A DNA stretch of 64,000 nt. Origin: Bacteroidota bacterium (GTDB lineage: Bacteria; Bacteroidota; Bacteroidia; UBA4408). This document shows positions 28,169-36,788 of the stretch, piece by piece. The stretch covers positions 372,001-436,000 of the forward strand of contig JADKHO010000002.1 of the NCBI GenBank assembly GCA_016721765.1, read 5' to 3'. Within the stretch, counting starts at the first letter, position 1; every line of letters begins with the position of its first letter. The notes beneath the pieces are model-generated. The model was not told where the DNA came from and did not search any database. It worked only from the letters and a program-made list of their open reading frames with translations. The translations under genes and the position numbers were made by a program.

Positions 28169-28744
28169 ATGAACAAGTTGAATTTAGGTTGTGGCGAAGA
28201 CTACAAAGAAGGCTATCTAAATGTGGATTTCCACGACCATTTTAAAGTGGATAAAGTTTTTAATCTCAACCAATTTCCCTATCCATTTGAAGATTCCACC
28301 TTTGATGAAATTAAAGCTTTTCATGTGCTCGAACATTTAAACGATCCGTTTACTGTGATGAAAGAGTTGCACCGTATAATTAAACCCGGTGGTGAACTTC
28401 ACGTAAAGGTTCCGCATTTTAGCAGAGGATTTACACATGCCGAACACAAGGCCGGTTTTGATGTAACTTTTCCGCAATATTTTAACCCGCATTTCACTAA
28501 ATCAGGCTATTTTGGTGTGAATTTTTCGTTGCAAAAAATGAAGTTGAACTACATCGCATTTTTTCATTTAATGAAATACATGGGAGTGAGTTCGCTCCTT
28601 ATCGGGATTTTAAAATTTATTCGTGCGGTTGTCAATTTTTTTGCAAACCTCAGCCCTCTCTTCTGTAGCCGCTTTTGGTGCTTTTGGGTGGGTGGCTTTG
28701 AAGAAATTGAATTTGTTTTTAAAGGAGTTAAAGACACAAAATAA
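28169..28744 (+). CDS. class I SAM methyltransferase, glycan operon (first)
   Basis: 191 residues. Motif I is at the very N-terminus (KLNLGCGEDYKEGYLNVDF), followed by FPFEDSTFDEIKAFHVLEHL-type segments and LHRIIKPGGELHVKVPHF. This short form is common in polysaccharide loci. C-terminal residues ~130-165 are hydrophobic and may touch the membrane. Its stop overlaps the next start as TAATG, so translation is coupled. Substrate unknown; a sugar or a lipid-linked intermediate is likely from context. Confidence 0.8.
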   Translation: MNKLNLGCGEDYKEGYLNVDFHDHFKVDKVFNLNQFPYPFEDSTFDEIKAFHVLEHLNDPFTVMKELHRIIKPGGELHVKVPHFSRGFTHAEHKAGFDVTFPQYFNPHFTKSGYFGVNFSLQKMKLNYIAFFHLMKYMGVSSLLIGILKFIRAVVNFFANLSPLFCSRFWCFWVGGFEEIEFVFKGVKDTK

Positions 28745-29565
28745 TGGAGCAAACATTAGCCGACAGCAAAACAGCAGATGCATTTGCTACCTCTTGGAAC
28801 AACCTTCCCGAGGGCTCTGTGTATACTGTTGATCAGTTTGAAGATTGGATGCTTCCGCTCACACAAAACGATTTTCAAGGGAAAAATATTTTGGAATTGG
28901 GATGTGGAAATGCCAGTTTATTGGTGCATGTTGCCAATTGGAAACCAAGCACAATTACCGGAGTAGATTTGGGCGATTCTGTGCTATCCGCACAAAAAAA
29001 CATGGCATCCACAGCCTATACAAATTATAAAATTGAAAAAGCTGATTTAACGGAATTTAGAGCAAATCAAAAATTTGATTTGGTTTATTCTATTGGTGTA
29101 TTGCATCATATTAAAGAGCCCATAAAAGGTTTTACTTCGGTTATTGAAAATACAAAACCCGGTGGAAATTTTCATTGCTGGGTGTATGCCAAAGAAGGAA
29201 ATGCAGTGATACGATACATCGTGGACCCTATCAGAAAAATTGCATCGCATCTACCTTGGTGGTTTACCAAATACCTCATTGCAACCCCACTTTCTTTTTT
29301 GTATTTTTTGTACGCACACCTTATTGTAAAATTAAAACTTTCCTTTTTGCCGCTCTACGCCTACAGTCAATGGATTTGCAAAAGAGATTTTTTATTTTTT
29401 CGACATGTTGCTTTTGACCAATTAGTTACTCCTCAAACCATTTATATTGAGAAAAAAACCATCGAAAGTTGGTTGAATACTACTCCCGGAATCGACAAAT
29501 CAAGCACTTATATTATTTTCAGGAATGGAAATTCATGGAAATTTGGTGGTAAAAAAACAGCCTAA
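28744..29565 (+). CDS. class I SAM methyltransferase, glycan operon (second)
   Basis: 273 residues, Rossmann core with KNILELGCGNASLLVHVA (motif I), TGVDLGDSVLSAQKN, FDLVYSIGVLHHIKEP and NTKPGGNFHCWVYAKEG. The second half has a hydrophobic segment (~175-205) typical of some sugar or quinone methyltransferases. It starts on the stop of the previous methyltransferase (TAATG) and is followed by asnB after three bases. Two consecutive, clearly different methyltransferases suggest two methylations of the same glycan; that is inference. Confidence 0.8.
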   Translation: MEQTLADSKTADAFATSWNNLPEGSVYTVDQFEDWMLPLTQNDFQGKNILELGCGNASLLVHVANWKPSTITGVDLGDSVLSAQKNMASTAYTNYKIEKADLTEFRANQKFDLVYSIGVLHHIKEPIKGFTSVIENTKPGGNFHCWVYAKEGNAVIRYIVDPIRKIASHLPWWFTKYLIATPLSFLYFLYAHLIVKLKLSFLPLYAYSQWICKRDFLFFRHVAFDQLVTPQTIYIEKKTIESWLNTTPGIDKSSTYIIFRNGNSWKFGGKKTA

Positions 29566-29568
29566 ACT

Positions 29569-31431
29569 ATGTGCGGAATAGCCGGATTTATTGGCAAAGG
29601 AACCATCGAGCAGGGTCGGGCTATGATTCAATCAATTGCCTATCGTGGTCCCGATTACCAGGGTGTAGCTATGCATGAAAATGTTTGCTTAACGCACGCA
29701 CGACTTAGTATTATTGACCTTTCGGCCGATGCCAATCAGCCCATGTATAGCAGCGACAAAAAAATTGCCATCGTTTTTAACGGTGAAATTTACAATTTTA
29801 TGTCACTTAAGGCTGAACTTCAAAAGACCGGTAAATATACTTTTCACACCACTTCCGATACAGAAGTGCTCATTTACTTGTATCGCGAATACGGTAGAAA
29901 AATGCTTGAAAAAATACACGGCATGTTTGTTTTTGCCTTGTATGATTTTGATGCAAAGGAAATGCTTCTTGCGCGCGATCGGATGGGCAAAAAACCCTTA
30001 TATTATGGCACATGCGAAGATGGCACATTTATTTTCGCTTCCGAATTAAAAGCATTTTATGAGCATCCATCTGCAAAAAAAGAAATAAATGTTGAAGCCA
30101 TAAACCAGTACTTAACTTTTGATTATGTTCCTGCTCCTTCCAGCATCAATAAAGGAGTTTTAAAATTAGAACCTGCCCATTATTTAATTATTAAGAATGG
30201 CATTTTAACAGAAAAAGCAAGCTATTGGAAACACAATTTCACCACCAATACTACAATATCTTTTGAAGAAGCAAAAACAAAACTCGATCAATTGTTGAAT
30301 GATGCAACTGCTGCGCGACTTATGAGCGATGTGCCTTTGGGCGTGTTCCTTAGCGGTGGATTAGATAGCTCCACAGTTGCTTATTACGCTCAAAAAAATG
30401 CACAGCAAAAAATTAAAACTTTCTCCATCGGATTCGAAGATAAATCATACGATGAGCAAGATTATGCTTTGCAAGTTGCCAATCACCTAGGAACCGAGCA
30501 TCATGTATCGGTGCTTACACCTTCGAAAACAGTTGACTTGATTAGTGAAATTTTTCCAAAATTAGATGAGCCTTTTGCTGATGCTTCCATCATTCCTACT
30601 TATTATTTATCAAAATTTACACGACAAAAAGTTACGGTTGCCTTAGGTGGCGACGGCAGCGATGAATTGCTTGCCGGTTATCCTACATTTATTTCTGAGC
30701 GTTACAAAAATTGGGTTCAAATGTTACCTCAACCCATGAAGCAGCTCATGAATCAGGCTGCAAATCTTTTACCTGCAAGTGATAAAAATATTAGTTTCGA
30801 TTTTAAAGTAAAACAATTTTTGAGAGGATTTAGTTCTCACAGCAACCATATCCATCAGTTGTGGTTGGGTAGTTTTTTACCGGTCGAAAAAAAATCACTT
30901 TTTAAAAAACATATTTTCGAAAGCTTAAAAGATGCTTCAGGACTCCAAATAATTGATTTTCATTTCAACGAAAATGGTCCGCAGGATGCATTCAATAAAA
31001 TATTGTATTACTATTATCAAACCTATTTGCCGGATGATATTCTGTTTAAAGTGGATCGGGCAAGTATGTATAATTCGTTGGAGGTGCGTGCACCTTTCTT
31101 AGATACCCATGTGGTAGAATTTTTAAATTCCTTGCCCCGGAATTTTAAACATCAAGGAAACGAATTAAAATTCATCCTAAAAAAAGTGATGGAAAATAAA
31201 ATTCCGCACAATATTATCTATCGACCTAAAAAAGGTTTCGGCATTCCTTTATCTGATTGGATTCGCAAAGATTTGAAGAATATCATTGAAGATGTTTTGC
31301 TTTCGCAGGATGATTATTTTGAACGCAACTACATTGAAAAAATTCTACGTGAACATCAAAGTAAAAAGCACAATCACCGTAAACTTATTTGGAATTTATT
31401 TGTGCTGAAAGGCTATTTTTTAAACCGATAG
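29569..31431 (+). CDS. asnB: asparagine synthase (glutamine-hydrolysing), glycan-operon type
   Basis: 620 residues. The glutaminase domain starts directly with the nucleophile Cys2 (MCGIAGFIGKG). The synthetase domain has the pyrophosphate loop FLSGGLDSS (~260-268), TFSIGFEDKSYDEQDYA and GGDGSDELLAGY. Such AsnB-like proteins are often embedded in exopolysaccharide operons, where they are thought to amidate sugar carboxylates (for example uronic acids) instead of free aspartate. The uronate-type epimerase at the start of this operon agrees. It is the last gene, with 6 bases to the convergent namZ-like gene. Confidence 0.9.
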   Translation: MCGIAGFIGKGTIEQGRAMIQSIAYRGPDYQGVAMHENVCLTHARLSIIDLSADANQPMYSSDKKIAIVFNGEIYNFMSLKAELQKTGKYTFHTTSDTEVLIYLYREYGRKMLEKIHGMFVFALYDFDAKEMLLARDRMGKKPLYYGTCEDGTFIFASELKAFYEHPSAKKEINVEAINQYLTFDYVPAPSSINKGVLKLEPAHYLIIKNGILTEKASYWKHNFTTNTTISFEEAKTKLDQLLNDATAARLMSDVPLGVFLSGGLDSSTVAYYAQKNAQQKIKTFSIGFEDKSYDEQDYALQVANHLGTEHHVSVLTPSKTVDLISEIFPKLDEPFADASIIPTYYLSKFTRQKVTVALGGDGSDELLAGYPTFISERYKNWVQMLPQPMKQLMNQAANLLPASDKNISFDFKVKQFLRGFSSHSNHIHQLWLGSFLPVEKKSLFKKHIFESLKDASGLQIIDFHFNENGPQDAFNKILYYYYQTYLPDDILFKVDRASMYNSLEVRAPFLDTHVVEFLNSLPRNFKHQGNELKFILKKVMENKIPHNIIYRPKKGFGIPLSDWIRKDLKNIIEDVLLSQDDYFERNYIEKILREHQSKKHNHRKLIWNLFVLKGYFLNR

Positions 31432-31437
31432 CAAAAT

Positions 31438-32658
31438 TTAAAAATCTGAGTAAAGCAAATATTTTTTTCGGATTGATTTAAAATTGCTCAAAGATGGTTC
31501 CCAACTCTTTCGAATTTCTGCTTCTGTTTTGCCATCCATAATTTGCTGCTTTAATGTTGCAGTTCCTGCAAGGGTGTTGAAATAAGGAATAAAAAAATTG
31601 GCTTTATCCGGATAACTCTTATACATTTCCAACAACCAAAACAAGTTTATTTTTTTTTCCACCTTAGCCATTGTTTCGCCATACTCCGAAAAATCAAAAC
31701 CATAACATTTCTGGTCTTTAAAAGGAGGGTTTTTACTTGCACCCGGAATACTTACCGGAGTAAAAGAATAATCTGAGCCGCTTAATTGTGGATAACCTAA
31801 TTGTTGAAAAGGCTTGCTGGTACCACGTCCCAAGCTTACATTAGTTCCTTCAAAAAAACAAATGGAAGGATATAAATATACAGAAGCCATATTCGGCAAA
31901 TTGGGCGAAGGTTTCACCGGTAAGGAATAAAAATCGCTGTGGATATAATTTTCACATGTGATTACGGTAAGCATACAAATTTTACCATTTGCTAACCAGC
32001 CTTCTCCATTGCACATTTTGGCATATTCACCAACCGTCATGCCATGCACTACAGGTATTGGATCCATTCCTACAAAAGATTTAAACGCTTCTTCCCGAAC
32101 CGGACCATCCACATAAAAGCCATTGGGATTAGGCCTATCCAACACAATTAATTTTATTTCGTTTTCAGCGCAAGCCTCCATCACATAATGTAATGTGGAG
32201 ATATAAGTATAAAAACGAGCACCAACATCTTGCAAATCAAAAATCAGATAGTCTACCCCTTTCAAATCCTTGGCTTGAGGCTTTTTGTTGCTGCCGTATA
32301 AAGAAATAACAGGCAAATGTGATTTTGAATCTTTGTAATTTTTTACATGTTCTCCGGCATCTGCATCTCCTCTAAAACCATGCTCCGGGCAAAAAACCTT
32401 TTTTACATTCACTTTTAATTTTAACAATGAATCGACTAAATGTGTTGTTCCAATTAAGCTGCTTTGGTTAGCCAACACAGCAACTTTTTTTCCTTGAATC
32501 AATTTCAAGTAATGATCTGTTAACTCAGCACCCACACGGATGATGCGCGGTTTTCGTTGGGATTGAGCAAAGGTTAATTCGGAAGTCAACAAAAGAAATA
32601 TACTCCAGCACAAACAAATGCATACCCCAATCGAAACTATTTTTTTTTCTTTATTCAC
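31438..32658 (-). CDS. DUF1343 exo-beta-N-acetylmuramidase (NamZ-like)
   Basis: About 406 residues. The frame extends to a TTG at 32700, but a GTG at 32658 gives the best N-terminus (NKEKK, then a hydrophobic core, cleavage near TFAQ). No ATG fits. DUF1343/NamZ features are GKKVAVLANQSSLIGTTHLVD, FCPEHGFRGDADAGE, YLIFDLQDVGARFYTY, VLDRPNPNGFYVDGP and SLGRGTSKPFQQLG. NamZ enzymes remove terminal N-acetylmuramic acid from peptidoglycan fragments in the periplasm, for cell-wall recycling. It is divergent from the Lol-type permease gene, with 59 bases between the chosen starts. Confidence 0.87.
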   Translation of the reverse strand: MNKEKKIVSIGVCICLCWSIFLLLTSELTFAQSQRKPRIIRVGAELTDHYLKLIQGKKVAVLANQSSLIGTTHLVDSLLKLKVNVKKVFCPEHGFRGDADAGEHVKNYKDSKSHLPVISLYGSNKKPQAKDLKGVDYLIFDLQDVGARFYTYISTLHYVMEACAENEIKLIVLDRPNPNGFYVDGPVREEAFKSFVGMDPIPVVHGMTVGEYAKMCNGEGWLANGKICMLTVITCENYIHSDFYSLPVKPSPNLPNMASVYLYPSICFFEGTNVSLGRGTSKPFQQLGYPQLSGSDYSFTPVSIPGASKNPPFKDQKCYGFDFSEYGETMAKVEKKINLFWLLEMYKSYPDKANFFIPYFNTLAGTATLKQQIMDGKTEAEIRKSWEPSLSNFKSIRKKYLLYSDF

Positions 32659-32717
32659 AGGCGATACCAAGCTGATTAATCCTATTTTTACGGTCGGCAA
32701 AAATACAATTATTCCAA

Positions 32718-33944
32718 TTGAACACTGAATTATTTATAGCGCGTAAAATTTTATTTCAAAAAAACGGCAAAGGCACGGCCCAAAGTAAGCCCATTGTAAA
32801 TATTGCTGTTTGGGCTATTGCCTTAGGTGTAGCGGTAATGATTATTTCGGTTGCTGTTCTTACAGGATTTCAAAAACAAATTACCGAAAAAGTAATTGGC
32901 TTTGGGGGACATATTCAAATTAGCAATTTTAACAATAACAACTCTTTTGAGCCCAATCCCATTGATAGCGACAAAATAAAACTGAGCGAATTAAAGAGTA
33001 TTCTTGGTGTAAAACACACTCAAATATTCGCCACTAAAGCTGGTATTATAAAAACAGATGAAGCCATTGAAGGGGTTGTTTTAAAAGGCATTACCAAAGA
33101 TTACGACCTTACTTTTTTTAACCAAAATTTACAATCTGGCAAAGCTATCACTTTCGCTGATAGCGGGAAAACAGATGATATTTTAATTTCAAAAAAAATT
33201 GCCGATAAACTAAAGTTTAAAAGTGGCGATAATTTATGGATGTACTTTGTGCAACAACCCCCACGCATGCGAAAATTTAAAGTATGCGGTATCTACGAAT
33301 CCGGATTAGAAGATTTTGACGATAAATATGTGCTCTGCGATTTGCAGCACATTCAAAAGTTAAACGATTGGAATCCTAATCAAATGGGAGGAATGGAGAT
33401 TTCAGTTACCAACTTTAATGAACTCGATAAAGTTGGAAATTTGGTTTATTCAAAAATTGGTTATGATTTAGATTCTAAAACAATTCGGGAACAATATCCA
33501 CAATTGTTTGATTGGCTCGATTTACAAAACATTAATGTAGTAGTTATTTTGGTTATGATGATTGCAGTGGGTGCCATTAATATGATTACCGCTTTGCTCA
33601 TTTTAATTCTGGAACGTACCAATATGATTGGGATGTTAAAAGCTTTGGGAGCCAATAACAATAGCTTGCGTAAAATTTTCTTGTATCAAGCGGTTTTTCT
33701 AATTGGAAAAGGATTGTTATGGGGAAATATAATTGGCTTGGGGCTTTGTTTATTGCAGTTAAAATTTGGTTTTGCTCACCTCGATCAGGCTTCCTACTAT
33801 GTTGCACTCGTGCCCATTCATCTCGATTGGATGTATATTTTAGGACTTAATATTGGAACCTTAGTGGTTTGTAGTTTAATCCTTATTCTTCCCTCCTATC
33901 TGGTTACGCGTATTAGTCCTGTGAAAGCTATTCGATTTAGTTAA
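32718..33944 (+). CDS. ABC transporter permease, LolC/LolE (FtsX) family
   Basis: 408 residues, TTG start. One N-terminal membrane helix (~30-52), a long periplasmic MacB_PCD-type domain (~55-265), then three C-terminal helices (~272-300, ~320-345, ~370-395): FtsX/LolE topology. Opening (LFIARKILFQKN...VNIAVWAIALGVAVMIISVAVLTGFQKQI) and ending (ITALLILILERTNMIGMLKALGANN ... SPVKAIRFS) are typical of lipoprotein-releasing permeases that pass lipoproteins from the inner membrane to LolA. No LolD ATPase gene is adjacent. Confidence 0.87.
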   Translation: MNTELFIARKILFQKNGKGTAQSKPIVNIAVWAIALGVAVMIISVAVLTGFQKQITEKVIGFGGHIQISNFNNNNSFEPNPIDSDKIKLSELKSILGVKHTQIFATKAGIIKTDEAIEGVVLKGITKDYDLTFFNQNLQSGKAITFADSGKTDDILISKKIADKLKFKSGDNLWMYFVQQPPRMRKFKVCGIYESGLEDFDDKYVLCDLQHIQKLNDWNPNQMGGMEISVTNFNELDKVGNLVYSKIGYDLDSKTIREQYPQLFDWLDLQNINVVVILVMMIAVGAINMITALLILILERTNMIGMLKALGANNNSLRKIFLYQAVFLIGKGLLWGNIIGLGLCLLQLKFGFAHLDQASYYVALVPIHLDWMYILGLNIGTLVVCSLILILPSYLVTRISPVKAIRFS

Positions 33945-33945
33945 C

Positions 33946-34260
33946 TTGTTCTACATACCAAATTTACTGGAAATAATAGCGTGCATTTGCTTGAGTAGCC
34001 CTAAACTTGCTATTGAACGGGTGGCAATCCGAGTTTCAATGGGTGGGCATAGCATACCAATTGAAATAATCGAAAGACGCTATTATAAAGGACTACACAA
34101 TCTGCAAAAATATTTTTTACCTTTGTCAACAGATTGGATTATTGTAGATAACTCTCAACAAGAAATTGAACTTATTGCAAAATCTACAAATGGAAAATTG
34201 CTTGCCTTCAACAAAGAAAAATTAAAATATATTTTGAATGACAAAACAAGAAAAACATAA
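33946..34260 (+). pseudogene. C-terminal fragment of a zeta-toxin-type kinase
   Basis: 104 codons from a TTG one base after the permease stop. From LSSPKLAIERVAIRVSMGGH and IPIEIIERRYYKGLHNLQKYF to WIIVDNSQQEIELIA the sequence matches the C-terminal half of zeta-toxin/UNAG-kinase-like proteins (conserved RV..R...GGH.IP...I.RRY..g..NL, then DNS). The N-terminal P-loop, expected ~100 residues earlier, is absent; the frame abuts the permease gene. It should therefore lack kinase activity. The following small ORF overlaps its end by 23 bases. Confidence 0.6.
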
Positions 34261-34390
34261 ACTTCTAAATAAAATCATAAAAGGCATGAAAGCTGCCGTA
34301 GCTGAAGTTTATGCAGATGCACGAAAAAATGGAACTGAATTGGTTATTGCCACTAAAAGTGGAAAAATCAAAAAAATAAAAGTGCATTAA
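34238..34390 (+). CDS. small ORF partnered with the zeta-type fragment (possible antitoxin)
   Basis: 50 residues, ATG at 34238, overlapping the zeta-like fragment by 23 bases in another frame. It is amphipathic and basic, KLLNKIIKGMKAAVAEVYAD then RKNGTELVIATKSGKIKKIKV. The helix plus 'ELVI..xGKIxxIK' strand ending resembles small proteins encoded next to zeta-like kinases in Bacteroidota (from memory of the family). If real, the partner has outlived its toxin. It is too short to be sure from sequence alone. Confidence 0.5.
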   Translation: MTKQEKHKLLNKIIKGMKAAVAEVYADARKNGTELVIATKSGKIKKIKVH

Positions 34391-34474
34391 ATTCACATCT
34401 CTTTTCTTATCTACTCTTTCTAAAATTCTTATTAGCTCATTCACTATTCATTTATATTTATTTATCATTCAAAA

Positions 34475-35839
34475 ATGTATTATAACAACATCCTCGAAAC
34501 GATTGGAAATACGCCACTTGTAAAACTCAATAACATCACAAAAGACATCCCGGCAACGGTGCTGGCAAAGGTTGAAACAACTAATCCCGGCAATTCAATA
34601 AAGGACCGCATGGCCTTAAAAATGATAGAGGATGCCGAAAAAGACGGTCGTTTAAAAGCGGGCGGAACCATTATCGAAGGCACCAGTGGAAACACTGGAA
34701 TGGGCTTGGCGATTGCTGCCATCATTAAAGGATACAAATGTATTTTTACCACCACAGATAAACAATCAAAAGAAAAAGTGGATGCTTTGCGTGCCTTTGG
34801 TGCCGAAGTGGTAGTTTGCCCTACCAATGTTGAACCTGAAGATCCCCGATCCTATTATTCCGTATCTTCTCGTTTGGAAAAAGAAGTACCCAATTCCTGG
34901 AAACCCAATCAATACGACAATCCCTCAAATTCTAAAGCACATTACGAGCAAACAGGTCCCGAAATATGGGAACAAACCGAAGGTAAAATTACACACTTGG
35001 TGGTTGGAGTTGGCACTGGCGGTACCATTTGTGGAACCGGTAAGTATTTAAAAGAAAAAAATCCCAACATTCAAATACTGGGAATTGATACCTATGGTTC
35101 GGTTTTTAAAAAGTACAAGGAAACTGGCATCTTCGATAAAAATGAAATTTATCCATATGTAACCGAAGGTATTGGAGAAGATTTTTTACCCGCAAATGTT
35201 GATTTTAGCATCATCGATCATTTCGAAAAAGTTACCGATAAAGATGCAGCATTGATGACACGCGAAATTGTGAAACGCGAAGGAATATTTGTTGGAAACT
35301 CAGCCGGATCAGCTATGGCAGGTTTGCTTCAAATGAAAGATAAATTCAAAAAAGGTGATGTAGTGGTAGTTATTTTTCACGACCACGGTACGCGCTATTT
35401 GGGTAAAATGTTTAACGATGATTGGATGCGCATGAAAGGCTATTTCGATAAAAAAGGCTTGGTAGCAAAGGATCTGGTTGAAACAAATAAAAAAGTTGAA
35501 CTCGTTACCATTGATGCAAAAGATACAATTGACAAAGCCGTGAAAATGATGAATGAACTTGATATTTCTCAAATTCCGGTAACCTCCGATAAGCGAATTG
35601 TAGGCGCATTAAGTGAAAATCACTTGTTCTCTTGTATTCTTAAAAATCCTGAAATAAAAAACAATACGGTGGAAAGTATAATGCAAGCGGCCTTTCCTTT
35701 TGTGGATATTTCGACCCCAATTGATTCTTTATCAAAAATGATTACCCTCGAAAATCCTGCGCTTTTGGTGCGTGACTTTAAAACTGATAATACTTTTATT
35801 ATTACTAAAAGCGATATTATTTCGGCTTTGATGCAATAA
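34475..35839 (+). CDS. cystathionine beta-synthase (PLP enzyme with CBS domains)
   Basis: 454 residues. Type II PLP fold: GNTPLVKL, PLP lysine in NPGNSIKDRMALKM (~42), the phosphate/substrate loop EGTSGNTGMG and the glycine-rich PLP phosphate loop GVGTGGTICGTGKYL. A C-terminal pair of CBS modules (~335-454: DTIDKAVKMMNELDISQIPV and ESIMQAAFPFVDIS) completes the usual bacterial and eukaryotic CBS layout. The enzyme condenses serine and homocysteine to cystathionine (or makes H2S). No haem-binding N-terminal extension. Followed by a terminator hairpin. Confidence 0.9.
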   Translation: MYYNNILETIGNTPLVKLNNITKDIPATVLAKVETTNPGNSIKDRMALKMIEDAEKDGRLKAGGTIIEGTSGNTGMGLAIAAIIKGYKCIFTTTDKQSKEKVDALRAFGAEVVVCPTNVEPEDPRSYYSVSSRLEKEVPNSWKPNQYDNPSNSKAHYEQTGPEIWEQTEGKITHLVVGVGTGGTICGTGKYLKEKNPNIQILGIDTYGSVFKKYKETGIFDKNEIYPYVTEGIGEDFLPANVDFSIIDHFEKVTDKDAALMTREIVKREGIFVGNSAGSAMAGLLQMKDKFKKGDVVVVIFHDHGTRYLGKMFNDDWMRMKGYFDKKGLVAKDLVETNKKVELVTIDAKDTIDKAVKMMNELDISQIPVTSDKRIVGALSENHLFSCILKNPEIKNNTVESIMQAAFPFVDISTPIDSLSKMITLENPALLVRDFKTDNTFIITKSDIISALMQ

Positions 35840-35858
35840 TTACTTTTAACTTTGAATG

Positions 35859-35889
35859 CTTGTTTGAATTAAATCAAACAAGAATTTTT
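35859..35889 (+). terminator. intrinsic terminator after cystathionine beta-synthase
   Basis: CTTGTTTGA (35859-35867) pairs perfectly with TCAAACAAG (35874-35882) around a 6-base loop and is followed by AATTTTTG. It begins 20 bases after the stop. It also argues against a TTG start at 35888 for the next gene. Confidence 0.65.
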
Positions 35890-35920
35890 GTATTTCTTAA
35901 AAATTCCAGCACTATTTCTA

Positions 35921-36700
35921 ATGTTTCAAACAATTGATCAGCTTGGAAAAGAAATTCAATTTAAAAATTTTCCTACTAGAATTATTTCTCTTGTTCCCTC
36001 TCAAACCGAATTACTTTATGATTTAGGCTTGACAAACGAGGTGGTGGGCATCACCAAATTTTGCATCCATCCGGAGATATGGTATCGCAGCAAGACCAGA
36101 ATTGGCGGCACAAAAAATATTAATCTTAAAAAGATTGCCGCCCTACAACCCGATTTAATAATTGGCAATAAGGAGGAAAACAGCAAAGAACAAATTCAAC
36201 AGTTAATGCAGCTCTATCCGGTTTGGATGAGCGATATTAAAACGCTAGCAGATGCACTCAATATGATTGGTAAAATTGGCGAATTAGTGAACCGAAAAGA
36301 GAAGGCGAATGAAATCATCACCCAAATTAAATCAAATTTTGCGACCATCATCAACCCACTGCCCAAAACCTGTGCATACTTTATTTGGAAAAACCCCTAT
36401 TTATGTGCCGGTTCCGATACTTTCATCGACGCCATGTTTCAAGCATGCAGTTTTCAAAACGTGTTTTCGAATTTAAGTCGCTATCCAGAAATTAACTTGC
36501 AGAAGCTCGAACAAATGCAGCCTGAAGTGATTTTGTTATCGTCGGAGCCTTATCCCTTTAAAGAAGCGGACAAAGAACACTTGCAAAAAATTTGTCCCGG
36601 CTCAAAAATTCAGTTGGTTGATGGCGAAATGTTTTCTTGGTATGGCTCTCGCTTACTTAAAAGCCCTGCTTATTTCAATACTGTAATCAATAATTTCTAG
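35921..36700 (+). CDS. BtuF-like cobalamin/helical-backbone substrate-binding protein
   Basis: 259 residues from the ATG at 35921 (MFQTIDQLGKEIQF). An in-frame TTG at 35888 is rejected because it sits in the terminator. Family III (helical backbone metal receptor) features: RIISLVPSQTELLYDLGLTNEVVGITKFC, the AALQPDLIIGNKEEN loop, a long linking helix (~95-130) and QMQPEVILLSSEPYPFKEAD. These proteins bind corrinoids or iron chelates for ABC uptake. No signal peptide is visible from this start, and no permease or ATPase is nearby, so a cytoplasmic or orphan role is possible. Confidence 0.75.
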   Translation: MFQTIDQLGKEIQFKNFPTRIISLVPSQTELLYDLGLTNEVVGITKFCIHPEIWYRSKTRIGGTKNINLKKIAALQPDLIIGNKEENSKEQIQQLMQLYPVWMSDIKTLADALNMIGKIGELVNRKEKANEIITQIKSNFATIINPLPKTCAYFIWKNPYLCAGSDTFIDAMFQACSFQNVFSNLSRYPEINLQKLEQMQPEVILLSSEPYPFKEADKEHLQKICPGSKIQLVDGEMFSWYGSRLLKSPAYFNTVINNF

Positions 36701-36701
36701 C

Positions 36702-36730
36702 AACTTAAAAATCCAATTAATTTTTAAGTT
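36702..36730 (+). terminator. AT-rich hairpin after the BtuF-like gene
   Basis: AACTTAAAAAT (36702-36712) is perfectly complementary to ATTTTTAAGTT (36720-36730) with a 7-base loop, directly after the stop. There is no T tail, so it may be a weak terminator or an mRNA 3' end stabiliser. Confidence 0.4.
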
Positions 36731-36741
36731 CAGTCTTTTGC

Positions 36742-36749
36742 TAAATTTG
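36742..36749 (+). promoter_or_regulatory. TAnnTTTG -7 element before the patatin gene
   Basis: TAAATTTG is a perfect -7 consensus, 39 bases before the preferred ATG at 36789. No clear TTTG partner is seen. Confidence 0.4.
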
Positions 36750-36788
36750 TGCGTTTTTTAAATCGCCGTTTTGCCCGAACACCAGTTT

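Noticed and set aside
34480..34827. 115-codon minus-strand frame opposite cystathionine beta-synthase
   Set aside because: It lies fully antisense to a strong gene with clear PLP motifs; its translation has no recognisable domain.
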